Made by a program: the position numbers and the translations under genes
Notes under the pieces: model-generated
Seen by the model: the letters and a program-made list of their open reading frames with translations, nothing else
The model's database searches: none
Told to the model about the DNA's origin: nothing
Part shown: positions 1 to 9,468 of the stretch, piece by piece
Numbering within the stretch: position 1 is the first letter of the stretch
How the letters are laid out: each line of letters opens with the position of its first letter
NCBI RefSeq assembly: GCF_003390935.1
Contig: NZ_QNQZ01000002.1
Coordinates: 372,001 to 436,000, forward strand
Reading direction: 5' to 3'
Source of the DNA: Lewinella sp. IMCC34191
Lineage (GTDB): Bacteria; Bacteroidota; Bacteroidia; Chitinophagales; Saprospiraceae
DNA: 64,000 nt

Positions 1-3000
1 GGCCGCTGGTGCAGCGGCATCACGGTTGCCGACATCAACGCCGACGGGCGCCCCGACCTGTACGTCAGCGCTACCGTATACGAGCCGGGGCCGCGCCGGG
101 CCAACCTGCTCTTCCTCAATACGGGCAACGAAGCCGGGCCCGACGGGCTGGCGATCCCGCACTTCATCGAGGTGGCCGCCACCGCCGGGGTCGCCGATAC
201 CTCACACACGACCCAGTCCGCCTTTCTCGATTACGATCGCGACGGGGACCTCGACCTTTACCTGCTCATCAACGAGATGGACGACCGCGCCATCCCCAAC
301 CGTTACCTGCCGAAGATTACCGACGGCAGCGGAAGAAAGAACGACAAGCTCTTCCGGAATGACGGGCCCGCACCCGACGGCCTGCCCCGCTTCACGGACG
401 TCACCCGCGAGGCCGGCATCCTACGGGAGGGCTACGGCCTGGGCGTCTCGGTCTGTGACCTTAACACCGACGGGTGGCCGGACCTCTACGTCACCAACGA
501 CTACATAAGCAACGACCTGCTGTGGATCAATAACCAGGACGGCACCTTCTCCGATCGATCCGGCGACTACCTCAAGCACACCAGCTACTCGGCCATGGGC
601 AATGACGTGGCCGACCTGAATAACGATGGCCTGGAGGACGTGGTCGCCGTGGATATGTACCCGGAGAATAACCTCCGCCGCAAGGCCATGATGCCTCCCA
701 ATAACTACACCGCCTACCTCAACAACGATCGCTTCGGCTACCTGCCCCAGTTCACCCGCAATACCCTGCAGCTCAACCGGCGGGTCAACGACAGCACCTT
801 TCTGCTCAGCGACGTGGGTATGATGGCCGGCATCGCCTCGACCGACTGGAGCTGGAGCCCCCTGGCCGCCGACGTGGATAACGACGGCGATCGGGATCTG
901 CTCATTACCAACGGCTTCCCTCGCGACGTGACGGATCGCGACTTTATGGACTACAACGTGGTGAACAGCCGCCTGGCCTCCCGGGAAATGCGCCTCGCCC
1001 AAATCCCCTCCATCAAGATCCCCAACTACGCTTACGAAAACGACGGGCAGTCCATTCCCCACTTCACGAAGCGGATCCGGGAATGGGGATTCGACTACCC
1101 CTCCTTCAGCAACGGGGCCGTCTACGCCGATCTGGATAACGACGGCGACCTGGACTACGTCGTCAACAACATCAACGACAGCTGCTTCCTTTTCCGCAAT
1201 AACCTGATTTCCGCGGAGAGACCGGCCACCGATAATTCCTGGATACAGCTCAGTCTGCGGCAACCGGGCGCCAATCCCGCTGCCATCGGAGCCAGGGTGA
1301 CCGTGGTCACCGACAGCGGCCTGCAGACGGCCTTCAATAGCCCGGTGCGGGGCTTTCTTTCCAGCGTAGCCGACGTCCTTCACTTCGGCCTGCGGCCGGC
1401 GGATTCCCTGCGGTCGGTACAGGTTATTTGGCCCGACGGTGCGCAGGAAGAATACACTTCCCTGGACCGGAACGCGCGTACGACCCTTCATCGTGGTCAA
1501 GGCCAACCGGCGGGAAAGCCTATCCCCGGGCAACCGGTTGCCGATTACCTGCTGGCCCAACCCGATCTGCTGGCTGACCTGCCCGTTCACCGGGACTGCC
1601 TGTTCATCGACTTCAACGTCCAACCCCTGCTCCCCCACAAACTTTCGGAGTACGGACCCGGACTCGCCGTAGCGGACGTCAACGGAGACGGGCTCGAAGA
1701 CCTGTACCGGTCGGGGAGTCACTTCTACCGCGGGGATCTGCTGATCCAGGGGCGGTCCGCCGACGGCAGCGCCACCTTCGAGCGGCGCGCCATACCGGCA
1801 AGCATGGCCGATGCCGAAGAACTGGGGTCCTTGTTCTTCGATGCAGACAATGACGGCGATAACGACCTCTACCTCGTATCGGGAGGCAGTGAGTTTTCCC
1901 TGGATCGCCCCGAGCTGGCGGACCAACTGCTATTCAATGACGGATCGGGCAATTTTAGCCGGGTGGAGGAAGCGCTTCCTGCAATAAAAGCCAGCGGGTC
2001 CTGCGTGCGTGCCGCGGACTTTGACCGGGACGGCGACCTCGACCTGTTCGTCGGCTCCCGCCTCAAGCCCGCCCGCTTTCCTGAACCCGTAGATTCCTAC
2101 CTCCTGATCAATGACGGGAAAGGAAAGTTTACCGAGCAATCACCCAGCGAATTCACCCGGATCGGTCTGGTGTGCGATGCCCTGTGGACGGACTACGACA
2201 ACGATGGCTGGACGGACCTGCTCGTAGCCGGGCAGGGAATGGGCATCCGGGTGTTCCACAACGAAGAAGGGAAGCTCGAAGACCGAAGCCCGGAAAGCCT
2301 GACCGACCAGCGTGGATGGTGGAACGGACTGGCCGCGGCGGATTTCGATCGGGACGGGGACATGGATTACGTAGCCGGTAACTTCGGAGACAATCACCTG
2401 TACAGCTCGACCGAGAACGGTTACATCGGCCTGTACGGGGCGGACTTCGACGGTAACGGGGGCTATGACCTGTTGATCGGGCAAAAAGCGCTGGCCGAGG
2501 ATGGTTCACTGGCAGAGTTTCCCCGCCACCAGCGTACCGATACCGAAAAGCAGGTCATCAGCGTAAAACGACGGTATCCACGGCACGAGCAATTCGGCCG
2601 CGCCACCATCGAGGACGTGCTATCCGGATATCCGGGGGCGGAAGTCACTACCCTGCGGGCCAACTATCTCAAGTCCGCATGGGTGGAGAACGTGGGGAAC
2701 GGCGACTTTGCCCTCCATCCCCTACCCCGCCCGGCACAGGTGGCCCCCATCTTCGGGATGCAGCCGATCGACGTGAACCGGGACGGGTACCCCGACCTCG
2801 TCGCTATCGGCAACGACTACGGTACGGAAACCGGCATGGGCATGCTGGACGCGCTAAACGGTCTCGTGCTCCTGTTTGACCCGGATAGCCACGCGTTCGT
2901 ACCCGCACGCAGCGATGCCTTTGTCGTGCCCGGCAACGGCCGTAGCCTGACTTTGATAGACATAGCCGGAATGCCGACGATCGTAGCGGCCGAAAACCGG

Positions 3001-3225
3001 GGACCGAGCCGCGCATTTACGCCCTCCGATACGGAGTGGCAACGGATCTCGGTGCCGCCGAATGCCCAACGGGTACTCTACGACATGGACGGTGTAGAAA
3101 CACTGAGTGAGGTGTACTACGGTAGCGGCTACCTGAGCCAGGCCACGCGGAATCTGTGGCTACCGTCCACGGCTACTAATTTTCGGGTGATCACCTTTCA
3201 GGGGGAACAGCTGCTTTCGCGGTGA
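1..3225 (+). CDS. FG-GAP/VCBS repeat protein with ASPIC/UnbV domain (5' partial)
   Basis: The reading frame is open to base 1, so the N-terminus lies outside the window; about 1074 codons are present. Many calcium-loop-like D-x-N/D-x-D-G-x-x-D motifs recur along the whole length (for example DLNTDGWPDLY and DLNNDGLEDV), the hallmark of FG-GAP/VCBS beta-propeller repeats. Around residues 400-490 there is an ASPIC/UnbV-like segment (VIWPDGAQEEY). In Bacteroidota such proteins are usually exported or outer-membrane associated and often act next to SusC/SusD systems; no such partner is visible here. The exact function is unknown. It converges on the pirin gene with a 7-bp gap. Confidence 0.9.
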   Translation, partial: GRWCSGITVADINADGRPDLYVSATVYEPGPRRANLLFLNTGNEAGPDGLAIPHFIEVAATAGVADTSHTTQSAFLDYDRDGDLDLYLLINEMDDRAIPNRYLPKITDGSGRKNDKLFRNDGPAPDGLPRFTDVTREAGILREGYGLGVSVCDLNTDGWPDLYVTNDYISNDLLWINNQDGTFSDRSGDYLKHTSYSAMGNDVADLNNDGLEDVVAVDMYPENNLRRKAMMPPNNYTAYLNNDRFGYLPQFTRNTLQLNRRVNDSTFLLSDVGMMAGIASTDWSWSPLAADVDNDGDRDLLITNGFPRDVTDRDFMDYNVVNSRLASREMRLAQIPSIKIPNYAYENDGQSIPHFTKRIREWGFDYPSFSNGAVYADLDNDGDLDYVVNNINDSCFLFRNNLISAERPATDNSWIQLSLRQPGANPAAIGARVTVVTDSGLQTAFNSPVRGFLSSVADVLHFGLRPADSLRSVQVIWPDGAQEEYTSLDRNARTTLHRGQGQPAGKPIPGQPVADYLLAQPDLLADLPVHRDCLFIDFNVQPLLPHKLSEYGPGLAVADVNGDGLEDLYRSGSHFYRGDLLIQGRSADGSATFERRAIPASMADAEELGSLFFDADNDGDNDLYLVSGGSEFSLDRPELADQLLFNDGSGNFSRVEEALPAIKASGSCVRAADFDRDGDLDLFVGSRLKPARFPEPVDSYLLINDGKGKFTEQSPSEFTRIGLVCDALWTDYDNDGWTDLLVAGQGMGIRVFHNEEGKLEDRSPESLTDQRGWWNGLAAADFDRDGDMDYVAGNFGDNHLYSSTENGYIGLYGADFDGNGGYDLLIGQKALAEDGSLAEFPRHQRTDTEKQVISVKRRYPRHEQFGRATIEDVLSGYPGAEVTTLRANYLKSAWVENVGNGDFALHPLPRPAQVAPIFGMQPIDVNRDGYPDLVAIGNDYGTETGMGMLDALNGLVLLFDPDSHAFVPARSDAFVVPGNGRSLTLIDIAGMPTIVAAENRGPSRAFTPSDTEWQRISVPPNAQRVLYDMDGVETLSEVYYGSGYLSQATRNLWLPSTATNFRVITFQGEQLLSR

Positions 3226-3232
3226 TCGTGGA

Positions 3233-3952
3233 TCAGTTCATGGGCACTTCCATGGCCAGGATGCGCGCACCATCCGCTCCAACCTTCACGGAAAAGGTCG
3301 TAGTGTCGCTAATTCCGAGACCGTCACGGCGGGAAAGCGCTTGCCCGTCGACCTCGGCGCTGCCCTCCAGTACGAAGAGGTAAACACCGCGGCCCGCGCC
3401 GCTGAGTTCGTACGTATGGGTACTATCCGCGGAGAAGCGTCCGATACGAAAGCGGGCATCCTGGTGGATCCAGACGGTTCCCGGCTGGCTGTCATCCTGC
3501 GAGGTGAGGACCGTCTGCCAGCTATCGACCTCCGCGCGGGTGTCCATACTGACCTGGTCGTAGCGGGGGGTGACTCCACGTTCGTTGGGGAACAACCAGA
3601 TCTGAAGGAACTTGACCGGGCGGTCGGCGTGCTTGTTCTTCTCGGAGTGTACCACCCCGGAACCGGCACTCATGACCTGAATGTCTCCCTCGCGGATGAC
3701 GGTCGTGTTGCCCATATTGTCCTTATGCTCCAGGTCACCTTCCAGCGGGATGGATACGATCTCCATATTATCGTGGGGGTGGCTACCGAATCCCCGGCCG
3801 CCGGCAACTTCGTCGTCGTTGAGGACCCGCAGGGCGCCGAAGTGCATGCGCTCGGCATCGTAATAATTCGCGAAGCTGAACGTATGGTGGGTATTCAACC
3901 AGCCGTGGTTGGCGTGACCGCGGGAGGCGGCGGGGTGGTATAAGGTCTTCAT
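3233..3952 (-). CDS. Pirin family protein
   Basis: A 239-residue bicupin of the bacterial pirin (YhhW-like) family. The N-terminal cupin metal ligands are visible in GSHPHDNMEIVS and GSGVVHSEKN (three His and a Glu). Some pirins have quercetin 2,3-dioxygenase activity, but the physiological substrate is generally unknown. I chose the ATG giving MKTLYHPAASRGHANHG because this is the typical family N-terminus; an in-frame ATG lies seven codons upstream (3973). The gene is divergent from the nucleoid-associated protein gene, with an imperfect palindrome in between. Confidence 0.9.
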   Translation of the reverse strand: MKTLYHPAASRGHANHGWLNTHHTFSFANYYDAERMHFGALRVLNDDEVAGGRGFGSHPHDNMEIVSIPLEGDLEHKDNMGNTTVIREGDIQVMSAGSGVVHSEKNKHADRPVKFLQIWLFPNERGVTPRYDQVSMDTRAEVDSWQTVLTSQDDSQPGTVWIHQDARFRIGRFSADSTHTYELSGAGRGVYLFVLEGSAEVDGQALSRRDGLGISDTTTFSVKVGADGARILAMEVPMN

Positions 3953-3967
3953 TATATCAATTTTATT

Positions 3968-3984
3968 GTACATACATTATATAC
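3968..3984. promoter_or_regulatory. Imperfect palindrome between divergent genes
   Basis: GTACATA-CAT-TATATAC has 7-bp arms with one mismatch. It lies just upstream of the pirin start and in the divergent pirin/ndpA-like region, in a short AT-rich patch. It could be an operator or simply promoter AT-richness. No regulator gene is adjacent, so the assignment is weak. Confidence 0.25.
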
Positions 3985-4048
3985 ACTCGTAAAACAGTAC
4001 CCAAGGTGGATGGTTGCAATTGGCTCCGCTTTGGGAGCGGGCTTTTTA

Positions 4049-4063
4049 CCTGCGCTCCGCCGC
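4049..4063 (+). repeat. Short repeated motif CCTGCGCTCCGCCGC, copy 1
   Basis: A 15-bp word found in the 5' flank of this gene. It recurs exactly at 18097-18111 (reverse complement), 22198-22212 and, inside a CDS, 31684-31698. The three intergenic copies lie 25-52 bp upstream of a start codon and next to T/A runs. Confidence 0.5.
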
Positions 4064-4093
4064 CGAGCTAAAACATCTAATTACCTTCGCCGC

Positions 4094-5113
4094 ATGGACC
4101 AACTCATCATTCACCACGCCATCGTCCACGAACTGAAGAAGCAGCCGGAGATGGCCGAGGCTTCGCTGCTGTTGAGTAGCGAGGCGCTCCCGATCACGGA
4201 GCAGGCCATCGAACTGATCGGACGGCTGGACGAGATCTTCGAGCGCAAATCGGACCTGCTGCAGGGATTCCTGGTCGAGCCGGACGAGGGGCTTTTCCCG
4301 GCTTACTATCAGAACTGGCTGGAGGAGGGCCGTAGCCGCCAGCCCTTTATTGCCTTCAGCAGCCACGCGATGTCGGTCTTGAAGGACAAACTCGAGGGAG
4401 TGGTCGGTGCCAAGGGGGGCTACCTGCTCTTCGCCGACTATACCATGGAGGAGCAAAGGATACTGGGTATCTACATGATCCGGAACGCCGAGGGGATGAT
4501 CTTCGAGGAAGAGGGAGAAGACCCGGCGCTCAAGTTGCGGACGACGGCCTACCTCGACATACAGAATATGGCCATGGCCGCCCGGCTGCTGGCCGGTCCG
4601 GGACGCAACGTCCAGATGATCCGCCACGCACGGACGCAGAGCAGCATCAGCCAGTACTTTACGGACTGGGTGGGTATCGACCGGGCGGAAACAAGCGCGG
4701 AGCTGACCCAGTCGTTCCTCGAAATGGTAGAGGAGCTACCGGTGCCCAAGGACCGCGAAACCGGCTTCGCGATGAACGAGGGGGACTTCGAGAAAGCCCT
4801 CGTCAAATACGCGGCCAAGGCACCCCAGCAAACCATCCGCGTACAGGACTTCGACGAGCACTTCTACGGAAACGAAAAGCCGCTGCAGGAGATGCTGGCC
4901 GACCAGGAGAGTCCGATCGACCAGGGCTTCCGGGTAGACCGCAAGGCGCTGCGCAATCAATTCTACCTCCGCGCGGGTGTGGGCGGGATCAGTATCACCT
5001 GTACAAAGGACCACTTCCGTAACGGTCAGGTGCACGTGGACGAAGCTACCGGCAAGATTACCATCAACAGCGAAGAGCTGGCCTCCCTGCTGCTCGATCA
5101 GTACGGTATATAG
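4094..5113 (+). CDS. Nucleoid-associated protein, YejK/NdpA family
   Basis: A 339-residue protein, close to the ~335 residues of E. coli YejK (37-kDa nucleoid-associated protein). Family features include the N-terminal IIHHAIVHEL segment, acidic central parts and a C-terminal region with ITCTKDHFRNGQVHVDEATGKITI. It is presumed to bind the nucleoid in the cytoplasm. The start is the ATG giving MDQLIIHH. A longer frame begins at 4010, but its extra 28 residues have low-complexity non-family composition and cover a short repeated intergenic motif (4049-4063). Confidence 0.85.
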   Translation: MDQLIIHHAIVHELKKQPEMAEASLLLSSEALPITEQAIELIGRLDEIFERKSDLLQGFLVEPDEGLFPAYYQNWLEEGRSRQPFIAFSSHAMSVLKDKLEGVVGAKGGYLLFADYTMEEQRILGIYMIRNAEGMIFEEEGEDPALKLRTTAYLDIQNMAMAARLLAGPGRNVQMIRHARTQSSISQYFTDWVGIDRAETSAELTQSFLEMVEELPVPKDRETGFAMNEGDFEKALVKYAAKAPQQTIRVQDFDEHFYGNEKPLQEMLADQESPIDQGFRVDRKALRNQFYLRAGVGGISITCTKDHFRNGQVHVDEATGKITINSEELASLLLDQYGI

Positions 5114-5202
5114 GGTGAATCCGGGGATATACGGGGGCCATACCGAACATATCGGGTATGGGCTTCGGTTGTATAGGTACTAACGAAAAACATACAACAA
5201 CC

Positions 5203-5793
5203 ATGGCAACGCCCGAATCTACTACCCCGACTACTACCGAAAGCACTACGCTCGGCAGCAATGTGAAGAATGAAAACCTGCCCGCCAAGAACAGCGCGCA
5301 AGGGAAAGAACAGGAGGCCGACGCGATCATCCGCAAGTATGCCCTCTTCGGCACCGCGGCCGGTTTGATCCCTTCTTTCGGTCTTGACGTGGCGGCCCTG
5401 ACCGCTATCCAGGTCAAGATGATCCGGGAACTAGCCGATCTATACGAATACGACGTCAACGACCAGATGATCCGCATGACGATCACCACCGGCGTGACGG
5501 CCCTCGGTGGACGCCTGCTGACGGGTATCGCTTCCAGCATCACCCGCGCATTCAGCCCGCTGAAGTTTCTCATCGGAGGTGCCACGCAAGCCGCCCTCAG
5601 CGGTTTCACCACCGCCGAGATCGGTAAGGTCTACCAGGCCCGTCTTTCGAGCGGTCAGAATCCCGCCGACATCACCGTCAGCGAGATCGTCAATCACATC
5701 GTACAGCAGGTACAGGAAGGTAAATGGAACCCTACCAAAGTAGGTGGATGGAGAGGAAACTTCGGCTACCTGATGGGTGACCGGAAGAAGTAG
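5203..5793 (+). CDS. DUF697 (YcjF-like) family protein
   Basis: A 196-residue protein. A Thr/Ser-rich tail of about 25 residues is followed by EADAIIRKYALFGTAAGLIPSFGLDVAALTAIQVKMI, a pattern typical of DUF697, then a second hydrophobic helix-rich part around LLTGIASSITRAFSPLKFLIGG. Family members are membrane-associated and some are fused to GTPases; this one stands alone. The start at 5203 follows an A-rich leader; a longer frame starting at 5158 is less likely. It is followed by a bidirectional terminator shared with the convergent outer-membrane protein gene. Confidence 0.8.
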   Translation: MATPESTTPTTTESTTLGSNVKNENLPAKNSAQGKEQEADAIIRKYALFGTAAGLIPSFGLDVAALTAIQVKMIRELADLYEYDVNDQMIRMTITTGVTALGGRLLTGIASSITRAFSPLKFLIGGATQAALSGFTTAEIGKVYQARLSSGQNPADITVSEIVNHIVQQVQEGKWNPTKVGGWRGNFGYLMGDRKK

Positions 5794-5830
5794 TTTTCCG
5801 GCCGGGTGGCCTGAGTCACCCGACCTAAAG

Positions 5831-5870
5831 TAAGAAAGCCCCGGCTCGCTAGCGAATCGGGGCTTTCTTA
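5831..5870. terminator. Bidirectional intrinsic terminator
   Basis: TAAGAAAGCCCCG and CGGGGCTTTCTTA form a 13-bp perfect inverted repeat around an internal palindrome (TCGCTAGCGA). The A-rich and T-rich flanks give a U-tract on either strand. It lies 38 bp after the DUF697 stop and 2 bp after the stop of the convergent gene, so it can end both transcripts. Confidence 0.88.
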
Positions 5871-5871
5871 T

Positions 5872-6480
5872 TTAGAAGTTGTAGGTGAAGCCGGAACGTA
5901 TCTCGTAGGGCGTGTCGTTCGCGTATTCCCGGGGCGTGAGGCGGAAGAGGATCATAAATTCGAAGCCGGCGGAACCAAGTCCCCCACCCTGGTTGATGCC
6001 CCCACCGAGGTACGGAATGGCGCGGGTCACGCGGTTACCGAACTGACTGGCGCCAAAGAAGCCGTAATCCTTTTCACTGAGCAGACTATACTCGGCGTGC
6101 AGGAAAAAGCTGCGGTATACCTTGGCACGGGCGAACAGCCCGGCGGACCAGGTAATCGAATTGTCGGTTCCGATCGCGTCGTTGTTGTAGCGGGTATAGA
6201 TCAGACTGGCACGGGGCCCGGCGCTGAAAATGTTGTTGAACTTGTAGCCCACCATAGGGGAAACGCCGATGCGGAACAGGCTGCTGAACTGATTAGCGGA
6301 AAATCCGATGGTCGCCCCGGCACCGTACCACAGGTCGCCGGCCTGATTATCCTCGACCTGACGGCTGCGCGCGGACCCGTATCCGAGGTCGTCGCGGGCC
6401 GCATCCTCCCGGGTCTGGGCCGACAACAGGGATGATACCAGCAGACTGACAAATAGAAGTAGGATATACGGACGCGACAT
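5872..6480 (-). CDS. Outer-membrane beta-barrel protein
   Basis: A 202-residue protein with a clear signal peptide (LLLFVSLLVSSLLSAQ, cleavage probably after the AQ). The mature part has alternating hydrophobic/aromatic strands (GAGATIGFSANQ, PMVGYKFNNIFSAGPRASLIYTRYNN, SAGLFARAKVYRSFFLHAEYS) and ends in a terminal Phe (GFTYNF), typical of OmpA/porin-like barrels in Bacteroidota. The role is unknown. It converges on the DUF697 gene across the shared terminator. Confidence 0.75.
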   Translation of the reverse strand: MSRPYILLLFVSLLVSSLLSAQTREDAARDDLGYGSARSRQVEDNQAGDLWYGAGATIGFSANQFSSLFRIGVSPMVGYKFNNIFSAGPRASLIYTRYNNDAIGTDNSITWSAGLFARAKVYRSFFLHAEYSLLSEKDYGFFGASQFGNRVTRAIPYLGGGINQGGGLGSAGFEFMILFRLTPREYANDTPYEIRSGFTYNF

Positions 6481-6565
6481 AGAATAAAGGTTATTGGCCG
6501 GTAAAGATAACGGCGCATGGAAGGATTGGCATGCGGATCGACCGCTTTGTGCTAGCTTTAGACTG

Positions 6566-6934
6566 ATGACCGACCGTAAGAAGACGGGAAACGCCGGAGA
6601 GGCGTTGGCCAGGACCTACCTCGAACAAAAGGGTTACCGGATCGAACGCACCAACTACCGGTACCGGCGCACGGAGGTGGACCTGATCGCCTGGGACGGA
6701 GAGATCCTGGTGTTCGTGGAGGTCAAGACCCGCAGCTCCCAGGCCTTCGGTCATCCGAGCATCTTTTTCAAGCCCGAACAACAGCGCCGGATCAGCCGGG
6801 CGGCTTCGGCTTATATGGAAGAGATCGATTACGAATGGGAGATCCGCTTCGACCTGATCGCCATACTCTACCGATCGCCCACCGACTACCAGCTGGATCA
6901 CTACCCGGACGTGTTTTTCCCCGGGCTGCACTGA
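6566..6934 (+). CDS. YraN family (UPF0102) nuclease-fold protein
   Basis: A 122-residue protein with the YraN signature: GNAGEALARTYLEQKGY at the N-terminus and then RTEVDLIAWDGEILVFVEVKTR, which carries the D-x(n)-E-x-K arrangement of a restriction-endonuclease fold. Family function is unproven; a link to DNA or Holliday-junction processing has been proposed. The start at 6566 (MTDRKKTGN) matches the family; an upstream in-frame ATG at 6494 adds 24 residues without family resemblance. It ends 4 bp from the convergent DUF58 gene. Confidence 0.88.
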   Translation: MTDRKKTGNAGEALARTYLEQKGYRIERTNYRYRRTEVDLIAWDGEILVFVEVKTRSSQAFGHPSIFFKPEQQRRISRAASAYMEEIDYEWEIRFDLIAILYRSPTDYQLDHYPDVFFPGLH

Positions 6935-6938
6935 TCGC

Positions 6939-8297
6939 TCAAAGGCCCTTGCGCTTCACCCGCAGGTATTCGTTTATGGCCTGCCCCGTGAGTTGTTCCG
7001 GCGGCGTCAGAACTACCCGAATGCCGTTACGCCGTAGTCGCAGGGCCATCAACTGCCGCTCCTGCAGGTAACGACGGGCCGTACTTTTCCGGTACACCGA
7101 GCCTACATCGGGAGTGGATTCGTCCAGTAGGGCCGCCACTTCGGTGTTCTCGAAAAGAATGACGACCAGCGAATGGTGGCGGGCAATCCGTTTGAGCACC
7201 GGCATCACGCGGTCCAGCGCGTAATTGCTCTCGAAGTTGGTGAACAGCAGCAGGAGACTGCGCCCGGGGAGGAAGCGGCGGGTGGCATAGTACAGTAGGT
7301 CATAGTCGCTTTCCCCCTCCCGTTCCTGCTGGCGGTAGAGCGTCTCGAGGATCCGGTGAAGCTGGTCCGGTTTGCTGTCGGCCGGCACCACGTCACCCAA
7401 CTTATCCGAGAACGTAATGAGGCCGGCCCGGTCCTGGCCGTCGAGGATGACGCGGCTCAAGGCCAGGCTGGCGTTGATGGCATAATCCAGCAGGCTCAGT
7501 CCGCCGAAGGGCATCAGCATCGTACGCCCCTTATCGATGATCGAATAAATGCGCTGAGCGCGTTCCGTTTCGTACTGGTTGACCATTACCTGCCCGCGCC
7601 GGGCCGTGGCCTTCCAGTTGACGCTGCGCAGGTCGTCGCCCTTCACGTATTCCTTGATTTGGTCGAACTCGTAGCTGCGGGCTACCGGCCGGGGTTGCCG
7701 GCTACCGCCCAGGGGCGTGGCCGCCCGCGCTTCGAGACTGAATTTCTTCATCTGCACGATACTGGGATAGACCGCGACCTCCTCCGGCACGCGTGCTACC
7801 AGGCGGCGCTCCACCAGTCGCCATGCGGTTTGTAGAAAGACATGCAGGTTACCGAACCGGTGTACCCCCCGGTTGAGCGGGCGAAGCGGATAACTAACCG
7901 TTCGTCGGCTGCGGGCGGGTAAGGCCAGGGGAATACGCTGGTCGCGGACCTGCAATTGATCGGGCAGCTCGTCGGTGATTACCGCCCGTAGCGGGGCTTT
8001 GCCTCCGTTGATCAGCTCGATGGAAACACGCAGGTCGTCGCCGAGGGAGAGGACGGACGGCAGCTTTCGGGTGGCCGTTACCAGATCCGTGATGCGGTAA
8101 AGCCGGTAAAGGTCGTAGCATGTGGCCGCCAGTAGCAGGATGGCCGCACCAACCGCTACGGGAAACAGGAAAGTGTAGTAAAAACCAAGGGCCGACAGCA
8201 CCGCCACTCCGCCGAGGGTGAAGAAGAAGCGGTTGCCGAGGTAGATATTCGACAAATGCGTTAGGAAAGGCTTAATTCCGTCGCTCACGACGGCCAA
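6939..8297 (-). CDS. DUF58 domain membrane protein
   Basis: A 452-residue protein. Two membrane segments lie near residues 20-65 (FFFTLGGVAVLSALGFYY, VAVGAAILLLAATCY), followed by a beta-rich extracytoplasmic part. The DUF58 core RSYEFDQIKEYVKGDDLRSVNWKATAR comes next, then a vWA-like C-terminal half. DUF58 proteins normally sit beside MoxR AAA+ ATPases and vWA proteins; no such partner is present here, so this is an orphan copy. Confidence 0.85.
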   Translation of the reverse strand: MAVVSDGIKPFLTHLSNIYLGNRFFFTLGGVAVLSALGFYYTFLFPVAVGAAILLLAATCYDLYRLYRITDLVTATRKLPSVLSLGDDLRVSIELINGGKAPLRAVITDELPDQLQVRDQRIPLALPARSRRTVSYPLRPLNRGVHRFGNLHVFLQTAWRLVERRLVARVPEEVAVYPSIVQMKKFSLEARAATPLGGSRQPRPVARSYEFDQIKEYVKGDDLRSVNWKATARRGQVMVNQYETERAQRIYSIIDKGRTMLMPFGGLSLLDYAINASLALSRVILDGQDRAGLITFSDKLGDVVPADSKPDQLHRILETLYRQQEREGESDYDLLYYATRRFLPGRSLLLLFTNFESNYALDRVMPVLKRIARHHSLVVILFENTEVAALLDESTPDVGSVYRKSTARRYLQERQLMALRLRRNGIRVVLTPPEQLTGQAINEYLRVKRKGL

Positions 8298-8347
8298 ACT
8301 AAACTAAATTCGCCGGACCAGGCGTTGAGTGTTAATAAACCAGGCCC

Positions 8348-8953
8348 TTGAAATTACCCACTCTTTTTTTCGTTGCCCTGATCGTGCTGAATGGCTGTAG
8401 TTCATTCAAGCCGCCGAGTAGCGTACGCAACCCGTCACGGGCCGGCGGTTCGGCCACGGTAGAGCGTACCCGCGCGCCCCGCCCGGCGAAGCGACCGGCC
8501 ACCGCGCGGACCCGGGAGCCGGAAAGATCCGCCACGCCGGAGCGTCGGAGCGGTCCGACGGCCATGGTTCGTAGCCAATTGGTCAGTCAGGCGGAAAAGC
8601 TGATGGGAATCCGGTACAAATACGGGGGCAACACCCCCAAGGAGGGCTTTGACTGCTCCGGCTTCGTGAAGTACCTGTACAACGACCAGGGGCTCAGTAT
8701 CCACCGCGTCTCCCGCGATCAGGCCACCCAGGGTAGCCCCATCGACCCGGCCCGCGCACAGCCCGGTGACCTGGTTTTCTACCGGCGGGGGCCCAACCAG
8801 CCCGTATTTCACGTATCGATGGTCGTGGATGCCGCACCCGGTGAGATATGGGTCATTCATCCGACGAGCAGCCGGGGGGTGATTCGCGAAAATATTCTCG
8901 CATCCTCGTACTGGCGACCGAAGATCTATAACGTCCGGGACCTGATCCGGTAG
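8348..8953 (+). CDS. NlpC/P60 family cell-wall lipoprotein
   Basis: A 201-residue predicted lipoprotein endopeptidase. The lipobox is LNGC (Cys17), followed by a basic, Arg/Pro-rich linker (about residues 25-70) and a C-terminal NlpC/P60 domain. The catalytic Cys103 is in DCSGF, with His155 (VFHVSMV) and His171 (VIHPTS). It presumably cleaves peptidoglycan stem peptides. The start is TTG; it gives a compact signal peptide (KLPTLFFVALIVLNGC) and no in-frame ATG fits better. Confidence 0.87.
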   Translation: MKLPTLFFVALIVLNGCSSFKPPSSVRNPSRAGGSATVERTRAPRPAKRPATARTREPERSATPERRSGPTAMVRSQLVSQAEKLMGIRYKYGGNTPKEGFDCSGFVKYLYNDQGLSIHRVSRDQATQGSPIDPARAQPGDLVFYRRGPNQPVFHVSMVVDAAPGEIWVIHPTSSRGVIRENILASSYWRPKIYNVRDLIR

Positions 8954-8957
8954 CGGC

Positions 8958-9449
8958 TCAATTTTTACCGTCGGGAATATCGGGCGTGGGGTCCTTCGAA
9001 TTGATTTGGCTTCGGTTGCCGGTTCCCTGCAACATTTCGCGTTGCCGCATCGGCATGCCGTCCACCAGTTCTAAGAGGACGGAGACGGGGGTTACCGTAT
9101 TCTTTGCCCGGAACTTTTCCGTCCCGTCCAATCCGACCAGGCTGAGTTCGAGCTGGTAGGGCTGCGCGGAAAACTGATCATAGAAATATTCCGAGCTGCT
9201 TTCCGGCAGAAAGACGCCGGTATTTTCGTGGACGCCCTCCGGCGTGACCATCATGATGACGATTTTCCGTTCCCGCAGTTCTTCCTGGGCAGCGGTGAGG
9301 GCGGCGTACTGCTTCAGGAAAAGCGGGTCTTCCAGACTGGGGGCGAACACCAGAATTACGCGCGACTTCCATCGGAATTCCGTCAGGCTCTGGGCCGGCA
9401 TAAAGAGCGGCATAGCTAACAATAACAAGAGGAGGGCGGCGGATTTCAT
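8958..9449 (-). CDS. DUF4174 family secreted protein
   Basis: A 163-residue protein with a signal peptide (SAALLLLLLAMPLFMPAQ). The core LTEFRWKSRVILVFAPSLEDP, followed by a thioredoxin-like layout without an active-site CxxC, matches DUF4174. The function is unknown; members are exported. It is the last of three closely spaced minus-strand genes. Confidence 0.75.
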   Translation of the reverse strand: MKSAALLLLLLAMPLFMPAQSLTEFRWKSRVILVFAPSLEDPLFLKQYAALTAAQEELRERKIVIMMVTPEGVHENTGVFLPESSSEYFYDQFSAQPYQLELSLVGLDGTEKFRAKNTVTPVSVLLELVDGMPMRQREMLQGTGNRSQINSKDPTPDIPDGKN

Positions 9450-9468
9450 ACCATTGAAACGCGGGGCC

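Noticed and set aside
421..1926. Long minus-strand frame of 501 codons
   Set aside because: It lies wholly opposite the FG-GAP protein; the repeated D-x-D-G motif and high GC leave the opposite strand free of stops. Its sequence has no domain.
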